64,000 nt of DNA. It comes from Acerihabitans sp047324305. GTDB taxonomy: Bacteria > Pseudomonadota > Gammaproteobacteria > Enterobacterales > Enterobacteriaceae. The notes under the pieces were generated by a model. The model was not told the DNA's origin. It saw only the letters and a list, made by a program, of their open reading frames with translations, and made no database searches. Location: NCBI RefSeq assembly GCF_047324305.1, contig NZ_CP178740.1, positions 558,001-622,000 on the forward strand. Reading direction: 5' to 3'. Positions 45,562-54,974 of the stretch are shown piece after piece (the stretch's first letter is position 1; the number at the start of each line of letters is the position of its first letter). A program made the translations under genes and the position numbers.

Positions 45562-45594
45562 CGGTCCCGCGGGCGTTTCCGGACGCGGGGACCG
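45562..45594 (-). other. Hairpin in the hyp leader
   Basis: Arms CGGTCCCGCG and CGCGGGGACCG pair with one extra base, between the sigma-54-type promoter and hypA. It would form in the roughly 120-base mRNA leader and could act in attenuation or mRNA stability. No T-tract follows. Confidence 0.45.
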
Positions 45595-45615
45595 TAGCAG
45601 TGCTTATCATGCGCA

Positions 45616-45631
45616 TGCAAGGGGGATGCCA
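45616..45631 (-). promoter_or_regulatory. Sigma-54 promoter of hypABCDEF
   Basis: Read on the minus strand the sequence is TGGCATCCCCCTTGCA. It has GG and GC elements exactly ten bases apart and matches the sigma-54 consensus TGGCAC-N5-TTGC at all but one core position. The start of transcription would be near 45605. Confidence 0.85.
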
Positions 45632-45729
45632 GGTCTGGCGCGCCGGCACGAATAATTTAAACTTAAAAATCAAAGGACTGACGCCAGCCCCGGCGGCGCT
45701 GTTCCCTTCACGGCCCCCGGCGCCGGCAC

Positions 45730-45747
45730 GTCGTCACTTATGACGAC
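45730..45747. promoter_or_regulatory. Activator site 1 between hyp and hyf
   Basis: GTCGTCACTTATGACGAC has perfect seven-base arms around a CTTA spacer. It lies between the two divergent sigma-54-type promoters, about 110 bases from the hyp promoter and 130 from the hyf promoter, the usual distance for an enhancer site. Confidence 0.65.
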
Positions 45748-45765
45748 ACTCCCGCGGCCGCCGGG

Positions 45766-45783
45766 GTCGACACTTATGACGAT
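45766..45783. promoter_or_regulatory. Activator site 2 between hyp and hyf
   Basis: GTCGACACTTATGACGAT is a second, less symmetric copy of the site at 45730, centred 36 bases away. Paired sites are typical for sigma-54 activators that bind as oligomers. Confidence 0.6.
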
Positions 45784-45867
45784 ATTACCCTCGCCCGCGC
45801 CTTTTTTCCTTGATCACCCTCCCACCGATGCCCGCGCCACGGGCCTTGCCGGCTATAACCCTACTGC

Positions 45868-45883
45868 TGGCATGGAATATGCT
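45868..45883 (+). promoter_or_regulatory. Sigma-54 promoter of the hyf operon
   Basis: TGGCATGGAATATGCT has GG and GC ten bases apart with a good TGGCA -24 element and ATGC instead of TTGC at -12. Transcription would start near 45894, about 55 bases before hyfA. Confidence 0.75.
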
Positions 45884-45948
45884 TTAGTCGCGGGCATCGA
45901 TTAAGCATGCAGCCTGACTGTCATCCGTTTCTCCTGGAGGAGAGGGTT

Positions 45949-46569
45949 ATGAACCGCTTTGTTATCGCGGAACCACAGCTTTGCATTGGCTGTAACACCT
46001 GTATGGCCGCTTGTACCCAGGTGCATAAGGCCGTGGGGTTGCAGTCGCACCCCCGGCTTTACGTAACCCGTACCGGCGAGCATACCGCGCCGTTGCTGTG
46101 CCGCCATTGTGAAGACGCGCCCTGCGCCCGCGTCTGCCCCGTCAACGCCATAACCCATGGTCCTGACGCCATCGAGCTCAATGAAAGCCTGTGCATCGGC
46201 TGCAAACTGTGCGGACTGGCCTGTCCCTTCGGCGCCATCACGCCCTCCGGCAGTACGCCGGTGAATATCCCCACGTTGTTCGAGAATTTTATTCCCTCGC
46301 GGCAACTGGCCGATGTGCCGGAAAGCCCGCAGAACATGAATCCGTTCCTGGCCTGGAACGCCGGGGTCCGGAGCGTGGCGGTGAAATGCGACCTGTGTGA
46401 CTTCCATCCCAACGGCCCGCAGTGTGTCAAGGTCTGCCCGACCGACGCGCTGGTGCTGGTGGATGACGGCGCGGTGGAACAGGCCAGCCGGCGCAGGCGC
46501 AACTATGCGGCGCGCTGGCTGTCGTCGGATCTGGATTTTCTTTCCCCCCCTACACCGGAGCAGGAATAA
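45949..46569 (+). CDS. hyfA: Hydrogenase-4 iron-sulfur subunit HyfA
   Basis: A 206-aa ferredoxin-like protein with four cysteine clusters (CIGCNTCMAAC, CRHCEDAPCARVC, CIGCKLCGLAC, CDLCDFHPNGPQCVKVC) for up to four 4Fe-4S clusters. It follows E. coli HyfA closely (MNRFVIAEP start). It should shuttle electrons in the formate hydrogenlyase complex. The ATG at 45949 has GGAGGAGAG upstream; the longer start at 45907 does not. First gene of an 11-gene operon. Confidence 0.95.
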   Translation: MNRFVIAEPQLCIGCNTCMAACTQVHKAVGLQSHPRLYVTRTGEHTAPLLCRHCEDAPCARVCPVNAITHGPDAIELNESLCIGCKLCGLACPFGAITPSGSTPVNIPTLFENFIPSRQLADVPESPQNMNPFLAWNAGVRSVAVKCDLCDFHPNGPQCVKVCPTDALVLVDDGAVEQASRRRRNYAARWLSSDLDFLSPPTPEQE

Positions 46570-46571
46570 AC

Positions 46572-48587
46572 ATGGGCCCCTTTCAATTACTCAGCGGTTC
46601 GCTCGGGTTGTACGTTATCGGCGGCATCCTGTCGCTGTTGCTGGCGCGCCGGGAAGCGCTGGCGATATGGGTCGCCGGTCTGACGGCGATGGCCGGCGGG
46701 GTGCTGGGCGGACTTGCCGCCGTCCCGGTATTGCTGAGCGGCGAGACGCTGACCTGGGCCGCCGCCGGCCCCTTTCCCTTTGCCGCCTTCAGCGTGCGCC
46801 TGGACGGGCTGGCGGCCTTTATGCTGCTGGTGATTTCGCTGCTGGTGACGGTGTGCGCCCTCTACTCCATCGCTTATGTACGCGAATATATCGGCCGCGG
46901 CGCGGCGGCGATGGGCTTCTTTATGAACCTGTTTATCGCCTCGATGGCCACGCTTGTGGTGATGGACAACGCCTTCTGGTTCATCATCTTCTTCGAAATG
47001 ATGTCGCTGGCGTCCTGGTTCCTGGTGATTGCCGATCAGGACGAAGAATCCGTTAACGCCGGGCTGCTGTACTTCTTTATCGCCCACGCCGGGTCGGTAC
47101 TGATCATGGTGTCGTTCTTCCTGATGTGGCGCCAGAGCGGCAGCCTGGAGTTTGCGTCGTTCCGCGGGCTGTCGCTGTCGCCCGCCGGCGCCTCGGCGGT
47201 GTTCCTGCTGGCGTTTTTCGGTTTCGGCGCCAAGGCCGGCATGCTGCCGCTGCACAGCTGGCTGCCGCGCGCGCATCCCGCCGCGCCGTCGCACGCCTCG
47301 GCGCTGATGTCCGGCGTCATGGTGAAAATCGGCATTTTCGGCATTATCAAGGTCGGCATCGACCTGCTGGGCGCCAGCCAGCTGTGGTGGGGCATCCTGG
47401 TATTGGCCTTCGGCGCGGTGTCCTCGGTGCTCGGGGTGCTGTACGCGCTGGCGGAGCATGATATCAAGCGCCTGCTGGCGTGGCATACGGTGGAAAACAT
47501 CGGCATCATCCTGATGGGGGTGGGCGTCGGCATGGTGGGCATTGCCGCCCATCATCCGGTGCTGGCCGCGCTCGGGCTGCTCGGCGCGCTGTATCATTTG
47601 CTTAACCACGCGGTCTTCAAAGGACTGCTGTTCCTCGGCGCCGGCGCCATTATCTGGCGCGTGCACAGCCGCGATATGGAAAAAATGGGGGGCCTTGGCC
47701 GCCTGATGCCCCTTACCGCGATGGCGTTTCTTATCGGCTGTATGGCCATCTCCGCGCTGCCGCCGCTCAACGGTTTTGTCAGCGAGTGGTACACCTATCA
47801 AGCCCTGTTCACCATGAGCCATGACGGCGGTTTTATCATGCGCCTGAGCGGTCCCGTGGCGATGGTGATGCTGGCCATTACCGGCGCGCTGGCGGCGATG
47901 TGCTTTGTCAAGGTCTACGGCATCAGCTTTTGCGGCGCGGCCAGGAGCGATAAAGCCGCCCAGGCCCGCGAGGTGCCCTGGCAGATGACCACGGCCATGC
48001 TGCTGCTGGCGCTGTCGTGCGTACTGCTTGGCGCCGGCGCGTCCCTGGTGGCCCCGGTGCTGGCGAACGTCGCCGCCGGGCTGAGCCATACCCATGATTT
48101 TACCGTGGTCCAGGGGACGCTGCTGGTGCCGCAGCAGGCCGGCCAGGCCATGATGTCGCCGCTGATGATGTTTATCCTGCTGCTGGCCCTGCCGCTGATC
48201 CCGCTGGCGATTTACCTGCTGCGCAAAGGCGCCCAGCCGGGCTATCGCCGCGGCGGCGATCCCTGGGCCTGCGGTTATGCCTGGGAACCGCTGATGGCCA
48301 TGTCGGCCGGCAGCTTTACCCAGCCGCTGCGCGTGATGTTCGCCACCCTTTACGGGCTCAGGCGCCGGCTCGACCCGTCGCCCCGGCTTAAACAGGCGCT
48401 GGAGTACGCCACGCTCGGCGCGGGCCGCGTCGAACCCTTCTGGGATGAGGATATCATCAACCCCTTGGTACGTATCACCCAGCGCCTGGGCGCGCGGGTC
48501 CAGGTCTTGCAGGGCGGGGATTTCCGCATTTACTGCCTGTACGTGGTCGCCGCGCTGGTCATCCTGCTGCTTGTCACCGCCCTCTGA
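46572..48587 (+). CDS. hyfB: Hydrogenase-4 membrane subunit HyfB
   Basis: A 671-aa polytopic protein of the NuoL/MrpA antiporter-like family, with about 16 helices. Conserved features include FEMMSLASWFLV, the KAGMLPLHSWLPRAHPAAPSHAS loop with the channel lysine, and SVENIG-type HTVENIGIILMG. It matches HyfB/HycC and would form a proton-translocating-like module of the FHL membrane arm. It begins two bases after the hyfA stop, with GGAG upstream. Confidence 0.95.
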   Translation: MGPFQLLSGSLGLYVIGGILSLLLARREALAIWVAGLTAMAGGVLGGLAAVPVLLSGETLTWAAAGPFPFAAFSVRLDGLAAFMLLVISLLVTVCALYSIAYVREYIGRGAAAMGFFMNLFIASMATLVVMDNAFWFIIFFEMMSLASWFLVIADQDEESVNAGLLYFFIAHAGSVLIMVSFFLMWRQSGSLEFASFRGLSLSPAGASAVFLLAFFGFGAKAGMLPLHSWLPRAHPAAPSHASALMSGVMVKIGIFGIIKVGIDLLGASQLWWGILVLAFGAVSSVLGVLYALAEHDIKRLLAWHTVENIGIILMGVGVGMVGIAAHHPVLAALGLLGALYHLLNHAVFKGLLFLGAGAIIWRVHSRDMEKMGGLGRLMPLTAMAFLIGCMAISALPPLNGFVSEWYTYQALFTMSHDGGFIMRLSGPVAMVMLAITGALAAMCFVKVYGISFCGAARSDKAAQAREVPWQMTTAMLLLALSCVLLGAGASLVAPVLANVAAGLSHTHDFTVVQGTLLVPQQAGQAMMSPLMMFILLLALPLIPLAIYLLRKGAQPGYRRGGDPWACGYAWEPLMAMSAGSFTQPLRVMFATLYGLRRRLDPSPRLKQALEYATLGAGRVEPFWDEDIINPLVRITQRLGARVQVLQGGDFRIYCLYVVAALVILLLVTAL

Positions 48588-48598
48588 GGAGAGAGACC

Positions 48599-49549
48599 AT
48601 GTTGATACAACCGTTGCCGTCGCTGACCATGGGGCTGTTCGCCCTGGTCCAGGCGCTGCTGCTGCTGGCGTTGACGCCGCTGCTGACCGGCCTGTCACGG
48701 CAAATCCGCGCCCGTATGCATTCCCGGCGCGGACCCGGGCTGTGGCAGGATTACCGCGATATCGCCAAGCTGCTCAAACGCCAGGACGTGGCGCCGGAAC
48801 AGGCGGGGCCGGTATTTCGCGTCATGCCCTATGTGCTGCTGGGCAGTATGCTGCTGGTGTCCATGACCCTGCCGGTGCTGACCCGCTTTTCACCGTTCGG
48901 CGCGGCGGGGGATCTGATCGCCCTGCTGTATCTGTTCGCGCTGTTCCGGTTCTTCTTTTCGCTGTCGGGGCTGGATACCGGCAGCACCTTCGCCGGCATC
49001 GGCGCCAGCCGCGAGCTGACGCTGGGCGTGCTGGTGGAGCCTACCCTGATCCTGGCGCTGCTGGTGGTGGCGCTGATTACCGGCTCCACCAATATCGGCG
49101 CCATCAGCGCCACGCTTTCCGCCGGCTGGATTTCCCCCACCGCCACTTTCCTGGCCCTGCTGGCCTGCGGCTTCGCCACCTTTATCGAGATGGGCAAGAT
49201 TCCGTTCGACGTGGCGGAGGCGGAACAGGAACTGCAGGAAGGGCCGCTGACCGAGTATAGCGGTTCCGGCCTGGCGCTGGTGAAGTGGGGCATCGGCCTG
49301 AAACAGGTGGTGATGGCCGAACTGTTCCTGGCGGTATTTATTCCCTTCGGCAAGGTCACGGAACTGACCGCGCCGTCGCTGCTCTGGGCGCTGGTCGCCA
49401 CGGTTATCAAGCTTGTCGTGGTGTTTACCCTCGCTTCCCTATTGGAAAACAGCCTGGCGCGCGGGCGCTTTTTATTGATTCCGCGCGTGACCTGGCTGGG
49501 GTTCGGCGTCGCCGCGCTGTCCTTTGTTTTTTACCTCACCGGACTTTAA
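48599..49549 (+). CDS. hyfC: Hydrogenase-4 membrane subunit HyfC
   Basis: A 316-aa NuoH-like protein with about eight helices: RARMHSRRGPGLWQDYRDIAK after helix 1, SGLDTGSTFAGIGASREL, and IPFDVAEAEQELQEGPLTEYSG. It connects the peripheral hydrogenase arm to the membrane. GGAGAGAG precedes the ATG. Length equals the E. coli HyfC within a few residues. Confidence 0.95.
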   Translation: MLIQPLPSLTMGLFALVQALLLLALTPLLTGLSRQIRARMHSRRGPGLWQDYRDIAKLLKRQDVAPEQAGPVFRVMPYVLLGSMLLVSMTLPVLTRFSPFGAAGDLIALLYLFALFRFFFSLSGLDTGSTFAGIGASRELTLGVLVEPTLILALLVVALITGSTNIGAISATLSAGWISPTATFLALLACGFATFIEMGKIPFDVAEAEQELQEGPLTEYSGSGLALVKWGIGLKQVVMAELFLAVFIPFGKVTELTAPSLLWALVATVIKLVVVFTLASLLENSLARGRFLLIPRVTWLGFGVAALSFVFYLTGL

Positions 49550-49567
49550 GGAGCCAGGAAATTTATT

Positions 49568-51007
49568 ATGGAGAATATAGCCCTTGCGACTGTTCTGGTC
49601 CCATTTGCCGGCGCGCTGCTGACCGCCTGCCTGCCCCAACGCCTGGCGAAATGGCTCTGCACCCTGTTTGCGCTGCTGGCGACGCTCGGCACGCTTTGGC
49701 TGGCGCAGGCGTTTTTCAGCGGCGGCAAGCTCGACGCCACCTATACCCTGCTGTCGTATGGCGACACGGCGCTGATAGGCGTCACCGTCGATCGCATCAG
49801 CACCCTGATCCTGTTCGCGGTGGTGTTTCTCGGCCTGCTGGTGAGTCTGTATTCCACCGGTTACCTTACCAACGGCAACCGTGAGCATCCCCATGAGGGC
49901 ACCAATCGTTATTATGCCTTCCTGCTGGTGTTTATCGGCGCCATGGCGGGGCTGGTGCTGTCGTCCACCCTGCTCGGCCAGTTGCTGTTTTTTGAAATCA
50001 CCGGCGGCTGCTCCTGGGGATTGATCGGCTACTACCAGACGCCGAAAGCCCAGCGTTCCGCCATGAAAGCCCTGCTGATAACCCACTTCGCCTCCATCGG
50101 CCTGTACCTGGCGGCGGCGACGCTGTTTATCACCACCGGCACCTTCGCCCTCAGCGCCCTGGGCCAGCTGCACGGCACCCCCGCGCTGGTGGTGTTCGGC
50201 GGCATCCTGTTCGCCGCCTGGGGCAAGTCCGCCCAGTTGCCGCTGCAAGCCTGGCTGCCGGACGCCATGGAGGCGCCGACCCCGGTCAGCGCCTATCTGC
50301 ACGCCGCGTCCATGGTCAAGGTCGGGGTGTATATCTTCGCCCGCGCCATCCTGTCCGCCGGCGACGTACCGCATATCATCGGCTGGGTCGGCATGGTAAT
50401 GGCGGTGGCGACCATGATCTACGGCTTTATGATGTACCTGCCGCAAAAGGATATGAAACGGCTGCTGGCCTGGTCCACCATCACCCAGCTGGCGTATATC
50501 TTTTTCGCCCTGTCGCTGGCGATATTCGGGTCGAAGGAGGCCTTCAACGGCGGCATCGCCTACATCTTTAACCACGCCTTCGCCAAGAGCCTGTTCTTCC
50601 TGGTGGCCGGCGCCTTCAGCTACAGCTGCGGCACCCGCATGCTGCCCAGGCTTAAGGGCGTCATCGGCAAGATGCCGCTGCTGGGCATCGGTTTTTGCGT
50701 GGCGGCGCTGGCCATTACCGGCGTGCCGCCGTTCAACGGCTTTTTCAGCAAGTTCCCGATTTTCGCCGCCGGCTTCGCCCTGTCAAGCCAGTACTGGGTG
50801 CTGACGCCGCTGATGATCCTGGTGTTGATTGAGTCTGTCGCCAGCTTCGCCTGGCTGCTTTTTTGGTTCGGACGGGTGGTTCCCGGCAAGCCCAGCGAGG
50901 CGGTGGCGCAGGCCGCGCCGCTGCCGCTGGCCATGCGCGCGGTGCTGGTGGTTCTGATCGTGATGTCGCTGTGCTCCAGCTTTATTGCCGTCGCCTGGCT
51001 TGGATAA
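49568..51007 (+). CDS. hyfD: Hydrogenase-4 membrane subunit HyfD
   Basis: A 479-aa antiporter-like (NuoL/M/N family) protein with about 14 helices. The helix-7 region WGKSAQLPLQAWLPDAMEAPTPVSA and KRLLAWSTITQLAYI carry the conserved lysines and histidine. HyfD is one of the subunits that distinguishes hydrogenase 4 from hydrogenase 3, together with HyfE and HyfF. Confidence 0.95.
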   Translation: MENIALATVLVPFAGALLTACLPQRLAKWLCTLFALLATLGTLWLAQAFFSGGKLDATYTLLSYGDTALIGVTVDRISTLILFAVVFLGLLVSLYSTGYLTNGNREHPHEGTNRYYAFLLVFIGAMAGLVLSSTLLGQLLFFEITGGCSWGLIGYYQTPKAQRSAMKALLITHFASIGLYLAAATLFITTGTFALSALGQLHGTPALVVFGGILFAAWGKSAQLPLQAWLPDAMEAPTPVSAYLHAASMVKVGVYIFARAILSAGDVPHIIGWVGMVMAVATMIYGFMMYLPQKDMKRLLAWSTITQLAYIFFALSLAIFGSKEAFNGGIAYIFNHAFAKSLFFLVAGAFSYSCGTRMLPRLKGVIGKMPLLGIGFCVAALAITGVPPFNGFFSKFPIFAAGFALSSQYWVLTPLMILVLIESVASFAWLLFWFGRVVPGKPSEAVAQAAPLPLAMRAVLVVLIVMSLCSSFIAVAWLG

Positions 51008-51018
51008 GGAACAAATTT

Positions 51019-51669
51019 ATGACCGGATCTCTGATAGTCAATAACCTCGCGGGCCTGATGATGCTCACCTCGCTGTTGGTCATCGGCGCCAAACGCCCCA
51101 TGGTCTCCTGCTGTTTGTATGCCCTGCAATCGCTGGTGCTGGTGCTGATTTTCTTCACCCTGGCGCAAACGCTCCAGGCCCACCAGCTGATGCTCTGGTC
51201 CCTGAGCGCGCTGATCACCAAGGTGGTGCTGGTGCCGCTGATCATGGCCAGGGCATTTAGCAAACTGTCCGATCCCGGGGCGGATGGCGGCATTATCAGC
51301 CCGACCCTGCTGATGCTGGCGGCGGCGATTATCGTGCTGCTGTGCTGGTTTGTCGTCGCGCCGGTAAACCTGCCGATGGTGGCCGCGCTGAAACCGGCGC
51401 TGGCGGTGTCGCTGGGCCATTTCCTGCTCGGGCTGCTGTGTATCGTCACCCAGCGCAATATCCTCAAGCAGGTATTCGGATACTGCCTGATGGAAAACGG
51501 CTCGCACCTGACGCTGGCGCTGCTGGCCAACCGGGCGCCGGAGCTGGTGGAAATCGGTATTGCCACCGACGCTATCTTCGCCGTGCTTATCATGGCGTTC
51601 ATGGCACGCAAAATCTACCGTACGCTCAACACGCTGAATGTTAATCAACTGACGGCGCTGAAGGGGTAA
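51019..51669 (+). CDS. hyfE: Hydrogenase-4 membrane subunit HyfE
   Basis: A 216-aa membrane protein with about seven helices: MTGSLIVNNLAGLMMLTSLL at the start and VTQRNILKQVFGYCLMENGS near residue 150, which is NuoK-like. The ATG at 51019 has AAGGA upstream; the same frame extends back into hyfD but that part is not the protein. It matches HyfE of E. coli (216 aa). Confidence 0.95.
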   Translation: MTGSLIVNNLAGLMMLTSLLVIGAKRPMVSCCLYALQSLVLVLIFFTLAQTLQAHQLMLWSLSALITKVVLVPLIMARAFSKLSDPGADGGIISPTLLMLAAAIIVLLCWFVVAPVNLPMVAALKPALAVSLGHFLLGLLCIVTQRNILKQVFGYCLMENGSHLTLALLANRAPELVEIGIATDAIFAVLIMAFMARKIYRTLNTLNVNQLTALKG

Positions 51670-51673
51670 TGAG

Positions 51674-53251
51674 ATGAGCAATACCGCTATGTTATTGATA
51701 TTACTGGTTACACCACTGGCGATATCGCTGCTGGCCTTTGCCTGCCGGTTCGCCGGTGGCGCGGCGCGCGGCCTGGTCACCGCCCTGCACACCCTGGGCA
51801 TCATCGCCTTGCTGGCGGAAGCGCTGTGGGTGGTAGGCCAGGTCATGGCGCAAGGAGCGCTGCTGGCCGCGCACCGCTGGCTGTATATCGACAGCCTGGG
51901 CGCGCTGTTCCTGGCCATCCTCGGCATTATCGGTTTCATCACCGGCCTGTACTCCATGGGTTACATGCGCCATGAAGTCGACACCGGTGAAATTTCCGTC
52001 ACCACCTTGTGTCACTACTACGGCTTTTTTCATCTGTTTTTATTCACCATGCTGCTGGTGGTGAGCAGCAACAACCTGATCCTGATGTGGGCGGCGGTGG
52101 AAGCCACCACCCTCAGTTCGGCGTTCCTGGTGGGCCTTTACGGCCAGCGCTCCTCGCTGGAGGCGGCCTGGAAATACATCATTATCTGTACCGTCGGCGT
52201 CGCATTCGGCCTGTACGGCACCATTCTGGTCTACGCCAACGCCGCCAGTGTCCTGCCCGATCCGGGCCAGGCGATTTTCTGGACCGAAGTGCTCAAGCAC
52301 ACCAGCCTGCTGGATCCGACGCTGATGCATCTGGCGTTTGTGTTCGTGCTGATTGGTTTCGGCACCAAGACCGGCCTGTTTCCGATGCACGCCTGGCTGC
52401 CCGACGCCCACAGCGAAGCGCCCAGCCCCACCAGCGCCCTGCTGTCGGCGGTGCTGCTCAACTGCGCCCTGCTGGTTATCCTGCGCTATTACATCATTAT
52501 CAGCGCCGCCATCGGCCCGGTGTTCCCCAGCCGCCTGTTGATCGTATTCGGCATGCTGTCTGTGGCGGTAGCCGCGTTTTTCATTCTGGTGCAGCGCGAT
52601 ATCAAACGGCTGCTGGCCTATTCCAGCGTGGAGAACATGGGACTTATCGTGGTGGCGATTGGCATCGGCGGCCCCCTGGGCGTGCTGGCGGCGCTGCTGC
52701 ATACCCTCAACCACAGCCTGACGAAGACCTTATTATTCTGCGGGTCCGGCAATGTGCTGCTGAAATACGGCACCCGCGATATGGGCGCGGTAAAAGGCAT
52801 GATGCGCGTCGCGCCCTTTACCGCCGTTATGATGGCGGCGGGCGCGCTGGCGCTGGGCGGCATGCCGCCGTTTAACATTTTCCTCAGCGAATTTATGACG
52901 GTGGCGGCGGGACTTGCCGGCGGCCATCTTATTCTTACCCTGGTGCTGTTGCTGCTGCTGACCGTGGTGCTCGGCGGGCTGGTGCGCATGATTGCCATGA
53001 CCGTGTTCGGCGACCGGCCGGAGGCGACGAGCAAAGGCGAACTGGGCTGGCTGACCACGCTGCCGATGGCCGTGCTGCTGGTGCTGATGCTGGTGATGGG
53101 CACCTGTATTCCCCGGCCGGTGATCGGGCTGTTGGAAAACGCCGCCACCATCGTGCTTAACCACGATGTGGCATCGTTCAGCTGGCCCTGGGCCGCGCTG
53201 GATACCGGGACGGCAACGCCCATTCATTCCCCGTCAGGAGAAGTAAAGTGA
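51674..53251 (+). CDS. hyfF: Hydrogenase-4 membrane subunit HyfF
   Basis: A 525-aa NuoL/M/N-family protein. FVLIGFGTKTGLFPMHAWLP and KRLLAYSSVENMG are the channel motifs, and SLGALFLAILGIIGFITGLYSMGY is near the N-terminus. It aligns throughout with E. coli HyfF. Its last four bases overlap the GTG start of hyfG. Confidence 0.95.
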   Translation: MSNTAMLLILLVTPLAISLLAFACRFAGGAARGLVTALHTLGIIALLAEALWVVGQVMAQGALLAAHRWLYIDSLGALFLAILGIIGFITGLYSMGYMRHEVDTGEISVTTLCHYYGFFHLFLFTMLLVVSSNNLILMWAAVEATTLSSAFLVGLYGQRSSLEAAWKYIIICTVGVAFGLYGTILVYANAASVLPDPGQAIFWTEVLKHTSLLDPTLMHLAFVFVLIGFGTKTGLFPMHAWLPDAHSEAPSPTSALLSAVLLNCALLVILRYYIIISAAIGPVFPSRLLIVFGMLSVAVAAFFILVQRDIKRLLAYSSVENMGLIVVAIGIGGPLGVLAALLHTLNHSLTKTLLFCGSGNVLLKYGTRDMGAVKGMMRVAPFTAVMMAAGALALGGMPPFNIFLSEFMTVAAGLAGGHLILTLVLLLLLTVVLGGLVRMIAMTVFGDRPEATSKGELGWLTTLPMAVLLVLMLVMGTCIPRPVIGLLENAATIVLNHDVASFSWPWAALDTGTATPIHSPSGEVK

Positions 53252-54963
53252 CAGACATCATTTCCGACAAACTCGGCCTGGGTTACCTGGCGCAGGTAAA
53301 CGAAAAATTCCCCGCGGCGGTCCTGGCCCACGAATGGCAAACGGCCAATCAGTTAACCATCACGGTGAAGGTTAACGCCCTGCCGGAGGTGGTGGAGTTT
53401 CTCTACTATAACCAGGGCGGCTGGCTGTCGGTGCTGTTCGGCAACGATGAGCGTACCCTGTGCGGCGATTTTGCCGTCTATTATGTGCTGTCGATGGAAC
53501 AGGGCGAGAAGTGCTGGATCATTGTCAAGGCGCTGGTGAGCGCCACGACCCTTGAATTCCCGTCGGTGACGCCGCGCGTCCCGGCGGCGGTGTGGGGCGA
53601 ACGCGAAATCCGCGATATGTACGGCTTGATCCCGGTGGGCCTGCCGGACGAACGGCGCCTGGTGCTGCCCGACGATTGGCCGGAGGATCTCTATCCGCTG
53701 CGCAAGGACAGCATGGACTATCGCCAGCGCCCGACGCCGACCACTGAGACCGAAACCTATCCCTTCGAGAACGACGCCGCCGGCGAGACCCGGGTGGTGC
53801 CCATCGGCCCGCTGCATATCACCTCCGACGAACCGGGCCACTTCCGGCTGTTTGTCGACGGCGAGCAGATTGTCGACGCCGACTACCGGCTATTCTACGT
53901 CCATCGCGGCATGGAAAAGCTGGCGGAAACCCGCATGGGGTATAACGAGGTCACCTTCCTGTCGGACCGGGTGTGCGGCATCTGCGGTTTTACCCACAGC
54001 GTGGCCTATACCAACTCGGTGGAAAACGCGCTGGGCATCGTGGTGCCGCCGCGCGCCCACGCCATCCGCAGCATCCTGCTGGAAGTGGAACGCCTGCACA
54101 GCCATCTGCTGAATATCGGCCTGTCCAGCCACTTTGTCGGTTTTGACACCGGCTTTATGCAGTTCTTCCGCGTGCGCGAAAAAGCCATGACCATGGCGGA
54201 ACTGCTGACCGGCGCCCGCAAGACCTACGGCATGAACCTGATCGGCGGCATCCGGCGCGATATCCTCAAGGAGCAGCGGCTGAAAACGCTGCTGCTGGTG
54301 GCCGAAATGCGCGCCGACTTCGTCCAGTTGGTGGATATGCTGCTCAGCACGCCGAACATGGCGCAGCGCACCCAGGGCATCGGCCGGCTGGACCCGAAAA
54401 TCGCCCGCGATTTCAGCCCGGTGGGGCCGATGATCCGCGCCAGCGGCTTTAAGCGCGACCTGCGCTTCGATCACCCCTACGCCAACTACGCCAACCTGCC
54501 GAAAACGCTGTTTACCCTTGACGGCTGCGACGTCTATTCCCGTGTCATGGTACGGGTAAAAGAGGTGTTGGACTCGCTGGCGATGATTGAATACGGACTG
54601 GACAACCTGCCCGGCGGCCCGCTGCTCACCGAGGGCTTTACGTATCAGCCGCATAAATTCGCGCTCGGCTTTTCCGAGGCGCCGCGCGGCGAGGATGTGC
54701 ACTGGAGCATGCTCGGCGATAACCAGAAGCTGTTCCGCTGGCGCTGCCGCGCCGCCACCTACGCCAACTGGCCGGTGCTGCGGTATATGCTGCGCGGCAA
54801 CAATATCTCCGATGCGCCGCTGATCATCGGCAGCCTCGATCCCTGCTATTCCTGCACCGATCGCGTGACGCTGGTGGATATCAACAAGCGCAGGGCGAAA
54901 ACCGTGCCTTATCAGGAGCTGGAACGCTATGGCATTGAACGCACCCATTCGCCGCTTAAGTAG
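53248..54963 (+). CDS. hyfG: Hydrogenase-4 large (NiFe) subunit HyfG
   Basis: A 571-aa precursor. The N-terminal third is NuoC-like (WIIVKALVSATTLEFPSVTPRVPAA is split here as WIIVKAL and FPSVTPRVPAAVWGERE). The rest is the NiFe catalytic domain. The active site has RVCGIC with Cys243 and Cys246 and DPCYSC with Cys533 and Cys536. A 32-residue tail follows Arg539, the expected HycI cleavage point, as in HycE. The start codon is GTG at 53248, preceded by AGGAGA and overlapping hyfF by four bases. Confidence 0.95.
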   Translation: MTDIISDKLGLGYLAQVNEKFPAAVLAHEWQTANQLTITVKVNALPEVVEFLYYNQGGWLSVLFGNDERTLCGDFAVYYVLSMEQGEKCWIIVKALVSATTLEFPSVTPRVPAAVWGEREIRDMYGLIPVGLPDERRLVLPDDWPEDLYPLRKDSMDYRQRPTPTTETETYPFENDAAGETRVVPIGPLHITSDEPGHFRLFVDGEQIVDADYRLFYVHRGMEKLAETRMGYNEVTFLSDRVCGICGFTHSVAYTNSVENALGIVVPPRAHAIRSILLEVERLHSHLLNIGLSSHFVGFDTGFMQFFRVREKAMTMAELLTGARKTYGMNLIGGIRRDILKEQRLKTLLLVAEMRADFVQLVDMLLSTPNMAQRTQGIGRLDPKIARDFSPVGPMIRASGFKRDLRFDHPYANYANLPKTLFTLDGCDVYSRVMVRVKEVLDSLAMIEYGLDNLPGGPLLTEGFTYQPHKFALGFSEAPRGEDVHWSMLGDNQKLFRWRCRAATYANWPVLRYMLRGNNISDAPLIIGSLDPCYSCTDRVTLVDINKRRAKTVPYQELERYGIERTHSPLK

Positions 54964-54974
54964 AGGGTTGAACG

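Noticed and set aside
46587..48698. 703-codon minus-strand frame opposite hyfB
   Set aside because: It is an antisense shadow of a GC-rich membrane-protein gene, with a His/Gln/Arg-rich composition and no family resemblance.
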